A stretch of 64,000 nt of DNA, from the NCBI RefSeq assembly GCF_900573885.1, contig NZ_UPSE01000601.1, forward strand, positions 62,001-126,000, written 5' to 3'. The first letter of the stretch is position 1. Every line of letters begins with the position of its first letter. The notes beneath the pieces are model-generated. The model was given only the letters and a program-made list of their open reading frames with translations, made no database searches and was not told where the DNA came from. Of the stretch, positions 8,370 through 17,056 are shown one piece after another. The DNA is from Pseudomonas viridiflava (lineage in GTDB: Bacteria; Pseudomonadota; Gammaproteobacteria; Pseudomonadales; Pseudomonadaceae). A program made the translations under genes and the position numbers.

Positions 8370-9914
8370 ATGACGCAAGCCAATAACGCCGTTTATACCG
8401 ACATTAGCGCCGCACAACTGGTTGAAGAAGCCATCCGTCGTGGCGAAGGCGAACTTGCCGCCAACGGCTCGCTGGTTGTTCGTACTGGCCACCGCACTGG
8501 CCGTTCGCCGGTAGACCGTTTCATCGTTGACGAGCCCGGCACTTCTTCCGCCATTGCCTGGGGCCCGATCAACCGCAAGTTCCCCGCTGACAAGTTCGAC
8601 GCCCTGTGGGAGCGCGTTGAAGCGTTCGCCGGTGCGACCGACCGTTTTGTCTCGCACGTGCATGTAGGCGCTGATCCAGCTCACTACCTGCCGGTGAAAA
8701 TGACCACCACTACCGCGTGGCACAACCTGTTCGGCCGCTGCCTGTTCATTGAACCGGCTGCCTACAACCCGAGCAGCAAAACCGAGTGGCAAGTGCTCAA
8801 CGTTCCAGGCTTCGAATGCGTACCTGAGCGTGACGGCACCAACTCCGACGGTTGCGTGATTCTCAACTTCGCCGCCAAGAAAGTGCTGATCGCTGGCATG
8901 CGCTACGCCGGCGAAATGAAGAAAGCCATGTTCTCCGTGCAAAACTTCCTGCTGCCGGCCGTTGACGTGCTGCCAATGCACTGCGCCGCCAACATCGGCG
9001 AAGAAGGCGACGTGACCTTGTTCTTCGGTCTGTCGGGCACCGGTAAAACCACCCTGTCGGCCGATGAAAGCCGTTACCTGATCGGTGACGACGAACACGG
9101 CTGGGGTGTGGGCAGCGTGTTCAACATCGAAGGCGGCTGCTACGCCAAGTGCATCGACCTGTCGCAGAAGAACGAGCCGGTAATCTGGAAAGCCATTCAG
9201 TTCGGCGCCGTGCTGGAAAACGTCGTACTCGACCCGGTTACCCGCCTGCCGAACTACGCCGACGACAGCCTGACCCAGAACAGCCGTGCCGCTTACCCGA
9301 TCGAACTGGTCGACAAGCGCTCCGAGAAAAACCTCGGTGGCGAGCCGAACGCTGTGATCTTCCTGACCTGCGACCTGACTGGCGTGCTGCCACCGGTGTC
9401 GATCCTCAACGAAGAACAAGCGGCGTATCACTTCCTGTCCGGCTACACCGCGCTGGTAGGCTCCACTGAAATGGGCTCGGGCGGCGGCATCAAGTCGACC
9501 TTCTCCACCTGCTTCGGCGCGCCGTTCTTCCCGCGTCCGGCTGGCGAATACGCTGAGCTGCTGATCAAGCGCATCCGTGGCTTCGGCTCCAAGGTTTACC
9601 TGGTCAACACCGGCTGGACTGGCGGCGGCTACGGCGTTGGTAACCGCTTCAACATCCCCACCACCCGTGGCGTGATTGCAGCGATTCAAAGCGGCGCGTT
9701 GATTGGCACCGAAACCGAACACCTGCCGATCATCAACCTCAACGTACCGAAGTCGGTACCAGGCGTTGAAACCAAGCTGCTGAACCCGCGCAACACATGG
9801 ACTGATGGCAACGCTTACGACGAAGCGGCCAAAGGTCTGGCGCAGCAGTTCATCGAGAACTTCAAGAAGTTTGAAGTTTCCGACGCCATCAAAAACGCCG
9901 GTCCTCAGCTGTAA
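8370..9914 (+). CDS. pckA: Phosphoenolpyruvate carboxykinase (ATP)
   Basis: A 514-residue enzyme converting oxaloacetate and ATP to phosphoenolpyruvate, the entry step of gluconeogenesis. Visible motifs are RTGRSPVDRF near the N-terminus, the kinase P-loop GLSGTGKTTLS, the metal-binding LIGDDEHGW, the NAVIFLTCD segment and the C-terminal NTGWTGGGYG. The 153-bp upstream region holds an AT-rich leader and a GC-rich hairpin close to the start, which could affect expression. A strong terminator follows. Confidence 0.97.
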   Translation: MTQANNAVYTDISAAQLVEEAIRRGEGELAANGSLVVRTGHRTGRSPVDRFIVDEPGTSSAIAWGPINRKFPADKFDALWERVEAFAGATDRFVSHVHVGADPAHYLPVKMTTTTAWHNLFGRCLFIEPAAYNPSSKTEWQVLNVPGFECVPERDGTNSDGCVILNFAAKKVLIAGMRYAGEMKKAMFSVQNFLLPAVDVLPMHCAANIGEEGDVTLFFGLSGTGKTTLSADESRYLIGDDEHGWGVGSVFNIEGGCYAKCIDLSQKNEPVIWKAIQFGAVLENVVLDPVTRLPNYADDSLTQNSRAAYPIELVDKRSEKNLGGEPNAVIFLTCDLTGVLPPVSILNEEQAAYHFLSGYTALVGSTEMGSGGGIKSTFSTCFGAPFFPRPAGEYAELLIKRIRGFGSKVYLVNTGWTGGGYGVGNRFNIPTTRGVIAAIQSGALIGTETEHLPIINLNVPKSVPGVETKLLNPRNTWTDGNAYDEAAKGLAQQFIENFKKFEVSDAIKNAGPQL

Positions 9915-9930
9915 GAGCCCGCTGTTTTAA

Positions 9931-9955
9931 AAAGCCGCCTTCGGGCGGTTTTTTT
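9931..9955 (+). terminator. Rho-independent terminator of pckA
   Basis: The stem AAGCCGCC-TTCG-GGCGGTTT is followed by a T-run, 17 bp after the pckA stop codon. The UUCG tetraloop and U-tract are standard. Confidence 0.93.
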
Positions 9956-9977
9956 ATGGGCGCGAGTTGGGGTGTTC

Positions 9978-10062
9978 GTTGGGCTTCGCTTTGCTCACCG
10001 ACCACGGACTGACCCAACCTACGCGAACATCGTAGGTTGGGTTGAGCAAAGCGAAGCCCAAC
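9978..10062. repeat. Palindromic intergenic repeat (GTAGGTTGGG family, copy 1)
   Basis: The left part GTTGGGCTTCGCTTTGCTCA and ACCCAACCTACG is mirrored by CGTAGGTTGGGTTGAGC followed by AAAGCGAAGCCCAAC, so the whole 85 bp can fold into one large cruciform. Related copies are at 27900-27947, 28034-28065 and 50099-50204. It fills the gap between pckA and the HPF-family gene. Confidence 0.85.
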
Positions 10063-10176
10063 AGGCCCAACACCCCTCCATCAGAAACATCCCGCGCGAC
10101 ATAGATCAGTGCTTTGCCTGAACCTTGCCTGTATATCTGGCCTCCAACACCTACAACCGTCGTAAACGAGGTAGCT

Positions 10177-10599
10177 ATGCAAGTTCAAGTCAACAGTAAC
10201 GATATGCAAGGCAGTGCCCGTCTTCAGGAGTGGGTTGGTGCAGCGGTAACGGATCGGCTGGAACGGTACGATGACTTTCTCACTCGGTTGGAAATTCACC
10301 TCAGCGATGAAAACGGTGCCAAAACCGGTTCGGAAGATAAACGCTGCCAGATCGAAGCGCGCCCGAAAGGCCATCAACCTATTTCCGTGACCCACAAAGC
10401 TGAATCGCTGGACCTGGCGGTTGAAGGCGCCGCCGAAAAAATGCGCCATGCGCTCGAACACCTGATGGGCCGTCTGGACGCTAAAACCGTGTCGACAGGC
10501 CATCTGCCCACCGAGCTCAACGAAGACACCGGTGAAGATCCAGACGCGTTGCTGCAGGAAGAATTCCTCGCCAAGCAAGACGCCCTCGGCAAAGACTGA
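10177..10599 (+). CDS. HPF/RaiA-family ribosome-associated protein
   Basis: A 140-residue protein whose first 110 residues match the ribosome hibernation factor/RaiA fold: MQVQVNSNDMQGSARL, then VTDRLERYDDFLTRLEIHLSDEN and SLDLAVEGAAEKMRHALEHLM. The acidic tail of about 30 residues is family-variable. The ATG at 10177 has a purine-rich ribosome site (ACGAGG) and gives a normal length. It probably binds the small subunit and affects translation under stress. It is not Hpf of the rpoN cluster, so no symbol is given. Confidence 0.75.
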   Translation: MQVQVNSNDMQGSARLQEWVGAAVTDRLERYDDFLTRLEIHLSDENGAKTGSEDKRCQIEARPKGHQPISVTHKAESLDLAVEGAAEKMRHALEHLMGRLDAKTVSTGHLPTELNEDTGEDPDALLQEEFLAKQDALGKD

Positions 10600-10628
10600 T
10601 AGCCACCGGCCGTGTATGAGCCGGCCAT

Positions 10629-10658
10629 AAAAAAACCGCCCCAGGGGCGGTTTTTTTT
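10629..10658. terminator. Bidirectional terminator
   Basis: The stem CCGCCC-CAG-GGGCGG is flanked by an A-run on the left and a T-run of eight on the right. It serves the plus-strand HPF-family gene and the minus-strand lipoprotein gene that converge here. Confidence 0.93.
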
Positions 10659-10674
10659 GCTCAACGAATCGGCA

Positions 10675-10884
10675 TTAACGCTCGATAAGCTGACGCACTT
10701 GAGTCTGCGGAATCTGTTGCGAATTGCCTTCGGCATCTTCGTATTCGAGCAGGCCAGTCTCTTCATCGAGCTCTGGTTTGCCCTGGGCATTGATCATCTG
10801 GCCGTCGGTGGTGTTGATGATGTAATCGCTGGCGCAGCCGGACAGGGTCAGCAGGCAGCAGGCGGCAAAGATCCACTTTTTCAT
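10675..10884 (-). CDS. YgdI/YgdR-type small lipoprotein
   Basis: A 69-residue lipoprotein with an N-terminal signal MKKWIFAACCLLTLSGC; the lipobox LSGC places the lipidated cysteine at residue 17. The mature part contains DYIINTTDGQMINAQGKPELDEETGLLEYEDAEGN, quoted here in overlapping short pieces as DYIINTTDGQMI and TGLLEYEDAEG, typical of the DUF903 fold. It has a clear ribosome site (AAAGGAG) upstream of the ATG at 10884. Its function in the envelope is unknown. Confidence 0.88.
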   Translation of the reverse strand: MKKWIFAACCLLTLSGCASDYIINTTDGQMINAQGKPELDEETGLLEYEDAEGNSQQIPQTQVRQLIER

Positions 10885-10964
10885 GGTTGGTACTCCTTTA
10901 GGTAGGTCTACAACCATTGACCGGGGGCCTCGCTGAAGGGTCCATGTTTTTTCCGCATGCAATT

Positions 10965-11027
10965 CATCGAGGCCAAAGCCACTCCCACCTAAATGCTGCT
11001 CGTGTAGGAGAGGCTGTAGCCTCGATG
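10965..11027. repeat. REP-type inverted repeat pair
   Basis: CATCGAGGCCAAAGCCACTC at 10965 faces GAGAGGCTGTAGCCTCGATG ending at 11027. This is the REP family whose core reads GGCT(T/G)-AGCC-TCGATG. It lies between two minus-strand genes; another copy is at 56970-57026. Confidence 0.8.
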
Positions 11028-11030
11028 GGG

Positions 11031-11525
11031 TTAAGCAACCAATCCACGATTGAGCAGATCAGGGCCGCTCTGCGTTTCCTGATAAACCGAAATCGCCTGG
11101 GTCGCCACGCGCGTCGTGACCTGGTTGGGATCAAGCCCGAAGGATTGTGGATTGTTATCCACCTCCAACTGCTGACGTGCCAGGTTTTCAGGCGAGAAGG
11201 GATTATTGATGTCGTCTTGCAGCGCGTTGAACGCATCCAGTCGCGCCTGGGCAAGCTGCTCTTGCAGCTCTTCGATCTGCTGCTGACGTGCATCTCGCAA
11301 TTCAGCCTGACGCTGTTGTTGCAGTTCCCGCTGTTCCTGCGCACGCAGTTCACGTTGCTCTTGCAGCTCTTGCTGACGCGCCAGTGCAGCTTCGTTATTG
11401 GCTGCCAGGCGTTCCGCCAGCGAGGTGGCTGCCGCCCCTTCGCTTGGGGTGGTCTGGAACGGACTTCGCACTAATGGGGTGCTGGTGTAGTAAGCGTTGT
11501 TCACGCTATCGATGGCTAAGGGCAT
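11031..11525 (-). CDS. Gln/Glu-rich coiled-coil hypothetical protein
   Basis: A 164-residue protein with no signal peptide. Residues about 40-100 form a strong predicted coiled coil rich in Gln, Glu, Arg and Leu (repeats of RQQELQEQRE type). The ends are polar and disordered-looking, with NPQSFGLDPNQV near the C-terminus. No known domain is recognised. It looks real because it starts with ATG after a ribosome-like purine stretch (CCAGGGAGAAC) and has codon use like its neighbours. It could be a small structural or scaffold protein; no function is assigned. Confidence 0.7.
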   Translation of the reverse strand: MPLAIDSVNNAYYTSTPLVRSPFQTTPSEGAAATSLAERLAANNEAALARQQELQEQRELRAQEQRELQQQRQAELRDARQQQIEELQEQLAQARLDAFNALQDDINNPFSPENLARQQLEVDNNPQSFGLDPNQVTTRVATQAISVYQETQSGPDLLNRGLVA

Positions 11526-11816
11526 GACGTTCTCCCTGGTTTCATGGCCTGGGAATGTCAGTGTAAGTGCGGCTGGCGCCGGCCTTTAGGCGGATGTGGC
11601 ATATGGCGCCAAAGCAGATGTTCTAGAACTTTTTCGCCGTATCGCTGACCGCGTTTCCGGCGCTCTGCTTGCCGCTACGCTTGATCGCCCGTCACGAGCG
11701 GCCTGCAGCAGAACGCCCGGAAAAGGGCGCGATGGCCCGCACTGCGGCGGGTCCGCCAATGCCAGGCGCATTGCTTTACGGAAAACCCGACGAACGTCAC
11801 CGTCTGGGCCCGCCAT
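11526..11816. other. Intergenic region without a supported gene
   Basis: Short open frames exist on both strands (for example 11586-11816 minus), but none has a convincing start or protein-like composition. The stretch presumably carries the promoter of the coiled-coil gene near its left end. Confidence 0.55.
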
Positions 11817-12728
11817 TCACGGCTGCGGCTTACCGATCTGCATGATCTGCTCCACCAGCCACTGCAGCGCGGGGTCGCGCAGGCGCTGCCCGAGGTGGAC
11901 GATTTCCAGATGAAACGGCCCCAGCGGCATGGGCAATTCCCACAGCGTTAACGGCAGTAACGCAGCGAAATGCTGCGCCAGTTGGCTCGGTAACACCGCC
12001 GCCAGTTCGCTGCTCGCCACAATATGCGCGGCCTGCAAATAGTTCGGCGTGGTGTAGGTGATGGTACGGCTCAGGCCGTGTTCGCCCAGCCATTGATCAA
12101 CCATGCCGCGCGTCTGCCCACCGTGTACCCACAAATGGCGCAGCGTCAGGAATCGCTCCAGGTCCAGCGAGGTGTCGGTGGCGAACAGCGGGTGGCCTGC
12201 GCGCACTGCCAATTGCAGGGTTTCACTCATCCAGTGCCGCCGGGCGAAGCGTGGGGCAATGTCTTCGAAGCGGCCGAGCACCAGATCCAGCTCGCCTTTA
12301 TCCAGCGCTTCGCTCGGCAGGGTAGGGCTGAGGTGATGGATTTCGATGCGAATGCCGGGCGCCAGCCGACTAAGCTGCTCGATCAGGCGCGGCATGCAGA
12401 TCAGCTCCACATAGTCGGTGACCGCTACGTTGAAACGCTGTTTGCTGCGCGCCGGGTCGAAAATTTCGCCAGCGCTCAGGCTCTGCTCGATTTGCTGCAA
12501 CGCGGCGCGAATCGGACCGGCCAGCGCCTGCGCCCGGGGCGTGGGCTGCATGGCGCGACCCACGCGCACCAGCAGCGGATCGTCGAGCAGCACGCGCAAA
12601 CGATTCAATGCATTGCTCACCGCCGGCTGGCTTAGCGACAAGCGCTCGGCGGCCCGCGATACGTTGCACTCGCGCAGCAGGGCATCCAGCACGCGGAGCA
12701 AATTGAGGTCGAAGGTGGAGATATTCAT
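11817..12728 (-). CDS. LysR-family transcriptional regulator of the adjacent acyl-CoA genes
   Basis: A 303-residue LysR regulator. The N-terminal winged helix is clear (FDLNLLRVLDALLRE, then RLSLSQPAVSNALNRLR), followed by the two-lobed effector domain. The start MNISTFDLN at 12728 is used; the frame is open much further upstream but that part is antisense to the next gene. It is divergent from the 3-hydroxyacyl-CoA dehydrogenase gene with a 129-bp shared promoter region, the classic layout for a regulator of its neighbour. The inducer may be an acyl-CoA, but this is inferred from context. Confidence 0.9.
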   Translation of the reverse strand: MNISTFDLNLLRVLDALLRECNVSRAAERLSLSQPAVSNALNRLRVLLDDPLLVRVGRAMQPTPRAQALAGPIRAALQQIEQSLSAGEIFDPARSKQRFNVAVTDYVELICMPRLIEQLSRLAPGIRIEIHHLSPTLPSEALDKGELDLVLGRFEDIAPRFARRHWMSETLQLAVRAGHPLFATDTSLDLERFLTLRHLWVHGGQTRGMVDQWLGEHGLSRTITYTTPNYLQAAHIVASSELAAVLPSQLAQHFAALLPLTLWELPMPLGPFHLEIVHLGQRLRDPALQWLVEQIMQIGKPQP

Positions 12729-12857
12729 TGGGTGAATGCCAAATATCACAAGACTAAATTTCAAAAATAGTAGCGCTTTCCTTATGGTGTTGGGCGTTTT
12801 GTATTTGCGTGAGCGGCGCCCGCTACCTGCCCGCACCTGAACAATAAGGAGTCCAAA

Positions 12858-14099
12858 ATGACCCAGAGCACCTACGATATTCAGCGCGCCGCCGTAATCG
12901 GCGCGGGCACCATGGGCCGTGGCATTGTCATGAGCCTGGCCAACGCCGGCATTCACGTGCTGTGGCTGGACAGCAATGCGCAGATGCTCGAGCAGGCCAT
13001 GGGTGTGGTTGCCGACACCAACGCGCACAACGTCAAACTGGGTCGCATCACTGAAGAACAGTCCGCCGCTCGCCTGGCGTGCGTGACACCGGTTGGTGAC
13101 TACGCCGCGCTGGCGCAGGCCGATCTGGTGATCGAAGCGGTGTACGAAAACCTCGAACTCAAGCAGCAGATTTTCCGCACCCTGGACGAAACCGTGAAGC
13201 AGGGCGCGATTCTGGCCAGCAACACCTCGGCGCTCGACATCGACGCCATCGCCGTCGTCACCCAGCGTCCCGACCACGTGCTGGGCCTGCACTTCTTCAG
13301 CCCCGCGCACATCATGAAATTGCTGGAAATCGTGCGTGGCGAGAAAACCGCCAAGGCCGTGCTCGATGCCGCCGTCGACCTCGGCAAGCGCATCGGCAAA
13401 GTCAGCGTAGTAGCAGGCAACTGCGACGGCTTCATTGGCAACCGCATGCTCGCCACTTACGTGCGTGAAGCGCGCATGTTGCTGCTCGAAGGCGCGTACC
13501 CGCATCAGGTGGACGCCGCGCTGCAAGGTTTCGGTTTCGCCATGGGCCCGTTCCGCATGTACGACGTGGTCGGCATCGACCTCGAATGGCGTGCCCGCGA
13601 ACTGGCCGGCAAAGGTCAGGACGACCCGGCTGTGCAAGTGGACAACCGCCTGTGCGAACTGGGCCGCTTCGGCCAGAAATCGCGCATGGGTTATTACCGC
13701 TACGCCGAAGGCAGCCGCCAGGCCGAGCACGACCCGGAAGTGGACGCGCTGGTACTGCAGGTTTCCGAAGGGCTTGGCTTTAAGCGCCGCTCCATCGGCC
13801 AGGAAGAAATCCTCGAGCGCTGCCTGCTGGCGCTGGTCAATGAAGGCGCGAAAATTCTGGAAGAAAACATCGCCGCCAACAGCCATGACGTCGACCTCGT
13901 GTACCTCAACGGCTACGGCTTCCCGCAGGACAAAGGCGGCCCCATGACCTGGGCCGACGGCCAGGGCGTAGACGACATGCTTGCGCGCCTGCACGCCCTG
14001 CAAAACCACTACGGCAACCACTGGCAGCCAGCCGCCCTGATTGAAAAACTGGCCACCAGCGGCAAACGTTTCTCCGATGTTAAAGAGGGTTCGCTATGA
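12858..14099 (+). CDS. 3-hydroxyacyl-CoA dehydrogenase
   Basis: A 413-residue NAD-dependent dehydrogenase that oxidises 3-hydroxyacyl-CoA to 3-ketoacyl-CoA in beta-oxidation. It has the Rossmann motif GAGTMGRGI (about residues 16-24), the catalytic region LGLHFFSPAHIMKL, and the SVVAGNCDGFIGNRML hinge, then a duplicated C-terminal helical domain. Unlike FadB it has no enoyl-CoA hydratase domain. It is coupled to the acyl-CoA dehydrogenase gene by a 4-bp overlap (ATGA). In P. aeruginosa the same two genes lie beside a LysR gene. Confidence 0.93.
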   Translation: MTQSTYDIQRAAVIGAGTMGRGIVMSLANAGIHVLWLDSNAQMLEQAMGVVADTNAHNVKLGRITEEQSAARLACVTPVGDYAALAQADLVIEAVYENLELKQQIFRTLDETVKQGAILASNTSALDIDAIAVVTQRPDHVLGLHFFSPAHIMKLLEIVRGEKTAKAVLDAAVDLGKRIGKVSVVAGNCDGFIGNRMLATYVREARMLLLEGAYPHQVDAALQGFGFAMGPFRMYDVVGIDLEWRARELAGKGQDDPAVQVDNRLCELGRFGQKSRMGYYRYAEGSRQAEHDPEVDALVLQVSEGLGFKRRSIGQEEILERCLLALVNEGAKILEENIAANSHDVDLVYLNGYGFPQDKGGPMTWADGQGVDDMLARLHALQNHYGNHWQPAALIEKLATSGKRFSDVKEGSL

Positions 14100-15886
14100 G
14101 CTACCAAGCCCCCCTGCGCGACATGCGCTTTGTTCTGCATGAAATGTTCGACGTCGGCGCCCACTGCGAACTGCTCGACAACGGGCTGGACCGCGAACTG
14201 GTCGATGGCGTGCTGGAAGAAGCTGCGCGCTATACCGGCGAAGTGATCGCGCCGCTCAACAGAAGCAGCGACGAAGAAGGCGTAACCCTGATTAACGGCG
14301 CCGTCACCACGCCAACTGGTTTCCGTGACGCCTACCAGCAATACGTCGACAACGGCTGGGCGAGCATGACCGGCCCCACCCAATACGGCGGCCAGGGCTT
14401 CCCGCAAATGGTCGCGGCCAGCTTCCACGAAATGCTCATGGCCGCGAGCCTATCGTTTCGCGTGTACTCGGGCCTTACCGAAGGCGCGGTGCTGGCGCTG
14501 TACAAACACGGCAGCGAAGAGCTGAAAACCTCGTACCTCGGCAAGATGGTCAGCGGCAGCTGGACCGGCACCATGTGCCTCACCGAACCGCAAGCCGGCA
14601 CCGATCTGGCGCTGCTGCGCACCAAGGCCGAGCCGCAAGCTGACGGCAGCTACGCAATCACCGGCAGCAAGATTTTCATCAGCGGCGGCGAGCAGGACAT
14701 GTCGGAAAACATCGTCCACCTGGTGCTCGCCCGCCTGCCCGATGCGCCGGCTGGCGTAAAAGGCATCAGCCTGTTCCTGGTGCCCAAATACATCGCCAAA
14801 TCCAACGGCGCGCCGGGTGAGAAAAACACCCTGAGCTGCGGCGCCATCGAACACAAAATGGGCATCAAAGGCGCCGCCACCTGCGTGATGAACTTCGACG
14901 GCGCCAAAGGCTGGCTGGTGGGCTCGGCCAACCAGGGCCTGGCGTGCATGTTCACCATGATGAACGACGCCCGTTTCCAGGTCGGCCTGCAAGGCCTCGG
15001 CGTGGCCGAACGCTCCTATCAGGGAGCGCTGGCGTATGCCCGTGAGCGCCTGCAATCGCGTGCGCTTACTGGCGCGGCGGCACCGGACAAAGCTGCCGAC
15101 CCGATCATCGTGCACCCCGACGTGCGGCGCATGTTGTTGACCCAGAAAACCCTGGTGGAAGGCAGCCGCATGCTTGCCGCCTACACCGCGCGCCAACTCG
15201 ACCTTGAGCACGGCCATCCCGATCCGGCCGAGCGCAAGGTGGCGAGCAAACGCGTGGCGCTGCTGATTCCCATCGTCAAATCGTTCTTCACCGACATGGG
15301 CCAGGAAGTGGCCAGCCTCGGCGTGCAGATTTACGGCGGCCACGGCTACATCCGTGAATGGGGCATGGAGCAGCTGATGCGCGACAGCCGCATCACGCAG
15401 ATCTACGAAGGCACCAACGGCATTCAGGCGCTGGACTTTATTCGCCGCAAACTGATGGGCGACGGCGGTGCGGAACTGAACGCCCTGCAAGACGAATTCG
15501 CCGCCCTGTGCGACGCGCAAGCCAGCCGCAGCCAGCTCGCCGATCTGGTGCAACCGCTGCAAGAGCGTCTGCATGAATGGCGCGACCTGACCGCGCAAGT
15601 ACTGGCCGCCAGCAACCGCGACCCGCAAGAGATCGGCGCCTGCTCGGTCGATTTTCTGCAATACAGCTCGTACCTGCTGCTGGCCGGCCTGTGGCTGCAA
15701 GCCGCCGCCCGCGCGCAAGATGCACTGGACGCCGGTGCCGGTGAGGCCGAGTTCTACCAAGCCAAACTGCACAGCGCACGCTTCTACATGCGCCGCGTAT
15801 TGCCGCGCGTGAGCAGCCACCGCGAAATGGTACTGGGCGGCGCGGATTGCCTGATGGCGTTGCCGGAGGCGCATTTCGCGTTTTAA
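14096..15886 (+). CDS. Acyl-CoA dehydrogenase (C-terminal-extended type)
   Basis: A 596-residue FAD enzyme introducing a 2,3-double bond into acyl-CoA. Motifs are MCLTEPQAGTDLALLRTKAE (flavin-binding), EHKMGIKGAATCVMNFDGA, and the late GGHGYIREWGMEQLMRDSRI and YEGTNGIQALDFI that precede the C-terminal extension seen in DmdC-like acyl-CoA dehydrogenases. The catalytic Glu is likely that of YEGTNG. It is the second gene of a two-gene acyl-CoA oxidation operon. The chain length handled is not evident. Confidence 0.92.
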   Translation: MSYQAPLRDMRFVLHEMFDVGAHCELLDNGLDRELVDGVLEEAARYTGEVIAPLNRSSDEEGVTLINGAVTTPTGFRDAYQQYVDNGWASMTGPTQYGGQGFPQMVAASFHEMLMAASLSFRVYSGLTEGAVLALYKHGSEELKTSYLGKMVSGSWTGTMCLTEPQAGTDLALLRTKAEPQADGSYAITGSKIFISGGEQDMSENIVHLVLARLPDAPAGVKGISLFLVPKYIAKSNGAPGEKNTLSCGAIEHKMGIKGAATCVMNFDGAKGWLVGSANQGLACMFTMMNDARFQVGLQGLGVAERSYQGALAYARERLQSRALTGAAAPDKAADPIIVHPDVRRMLLTQKTLVEGSRMLAAYTARQLDLEHGHPDPAERKVASKRVALLIPIVKSFFTDMGQEVASLGVQIYGGHGYIREWGMEQLMRDSRITQIYEGTNGIQALDFIRRKLMGDGGAELNALQDEFAALCDAQASRSQLADLVQPLQERLHEWRDLTAQVLAASNRDPQEIGACSVDFLQYSSYLLLAGLWLQAAARAQDALDAGAGEAEFYQAKLHSARFYMRRVLPRVSSHREMVLGGADCLMALPEAHFAF

Positions 15887-15897
15887 GCGTACGGCTC

Positions 15898-16000
15898 AAG
15901 ATTCTGGATTCTTCGTCTTCGCGGAGACGACGGTGAAATAACCAACACCACCGTCATCCCCGCGCAGGCGGCGGTCCGACGATTCGGGATCCAGAATCTT
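15898..16000. repeat. Palindromic intergenic repeat with 12-bp terminal arms
   Basis: AAGATTCTGGAT at 15898-15909 is exactly inverted as ATCCAGAATCTT at 15989-16000. Inside, GGAGACGACGGTG faces CACCGTCATCCCCGCG. The whole 103 bp can fold into one long hairpin. It resembles a family of gammaproteobacterial CCGTCATCCCCGCG-type repeats. Confidence 0.8.
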
Positions 16001-16039
16001 CAGTCGATCATCCATAACAACAAAAAAAACGGGTGCCGA

Positions 16040-17029
16040 TTGAAAAAGCTCTTCCGTGTACTAATCGTGCTGCTAGGCCTGCTGGCCTGCCTATACGCCT
16101 ACTTCGCCTACGCCCCCCGGCCCAATCCGCCGACCTTGAGCTCCAGCCTGCAACGCGACCACATCCAGGTCGGCGCGCTGGACCGCCAGTTCAGCTACTA
16201 CGTCCCCAAAAACCTCAAAGCCAACGCACCGCTGCTGTTCGTGCTCCACGGTTCGCTGCAGACCAGCGACGACATGCGCGTGTACACCGGCTACGAATTT
16301 GAACGCCTCGCCGATGCCCACGGTTTCGTGGTGGTCTATCCGCAAGGATTCGAGAAAAACTGGAACGACTGCCGCCTGGTCGCCGACTACGCCGCGCGCA
16401 AACAGAACATCGACGACAAAGGCTTTATCGCCGCGCTGATTCAACGCTTCGCCCAGCAGCACGGGATCGACCGCTCGCGGGCGTTCCTTACCGGCTACTC
16501 CAGCGGCGGACACCTGGGTTTCCGCTTTGCCCTGGAACAACCCGATCTGCTCGCGGGCGTGGCGGCGGTGGCGGCAAGCTTGCCCACCGGCGATAACCTG
16601 GCGTGTGAAACCAGCGGGAAACCGGCCTCGGTGTTGGTCATCAACGGCACCGACGACCCGATCAACCCGTTCAACGGCGGCAAGGTCACGCTGTTTGGTC
16701 TGGGTAATCGCGGCACCGTGCGATCTTCCGGCGACACCGCCGCCTACTTCGCCGGCTTGAACGGTTACCCGGCAAAGGCCACTCAGGAGCAGCACCCGAG
16801 CGCTTCGGTGCGTTTGCAACAATGGCAGGCAGCGGGTAAACACGAAGTGGCGCTCTATGCGCTGGCCGACGGCGGCCATTTGGTGCCGCAGCCCATTTAC
16901 CGCGCGCCGCGCCTGTTAGGCCGCAACACCGAGGGCTTCAACGCCCCCGAGGCGATCTGGAATTTCTTTGCCCGCCAGCCCTCCGCACAGCCTGGCGGCA
17001 ACGCATCGACAGCGTCCGCTCAACCCTGA
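16040..17029 (+). CDS. LpqC/PHB depolymerase-type secreted esterase
   Basis: A 329-residue alpha/beta hydrolase. A hydrophobic N-terminal segment (LFRVLIVLLGLLACLYAYFA) acts as signal or anchor. The triad is visible as Ser in GYSSGGHLGF, Asp in NGTDDPINPF and His in DGGHLVPQ, with LLFVLHGS at the oxyanion region. The family hydrolyses polyesters or feruloyl-type esters; the substrate here is unknown. The start is TTG at 16040, giving the most plausible signal sequence; the nearby GTG at 16033 is in another frame. C-terminal PSAQPGGNASTASAQP is low-complexity. Downstream genes follow at 27 bp. Confidence 0.83.
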   Translation: MKKLFRVLIVLLGLLACLYAYFAYAPRPNPPTLSSSLQRDHIQVGALDRQFSYYVPKNLKANAPLLFVLHGSLQTSDDMRVYTGYEFERLADAHGFVVVYPQGFEKNWNDCRLVADYAARKQNIDDKGFIAALIQRFAQQHGIDRSRAFLTGYSSGGHLGFRFALEQPDLLAGVAAVAASLPTGDNLACETSGKPASVLVINGTDDPINPFNGGKVTLFGLGNRGTVRSSGDTAAYFAGLNGYPAKATQEQHPSASVRLQQWQAAGKHEVALYALADGGHLVPQPIYRAPRLLGRNTEGFNAPEAIWNFFARQPSAQPGGNASTASAQP

Positions 17030-17056
17030 GCGCGCCATTACTTTGAGGAGAACGCC

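Noticed and set aside
11586..11913. Short frames on both strands in the gap before the LysR gene
   Set aside because: No ribosome site, poor composition, and overlap with the LysR 3' end on the plus strand.
11817..14021. A 734-residue minus-strand frame running from the LysR gene through the dehydrogenase gene
   Set aside because: The upstream 430 residues are antisense to a clear 3-hydroxyacyl-CoA dehydrogenase gene; the LysR protein has a normal start at 12728.
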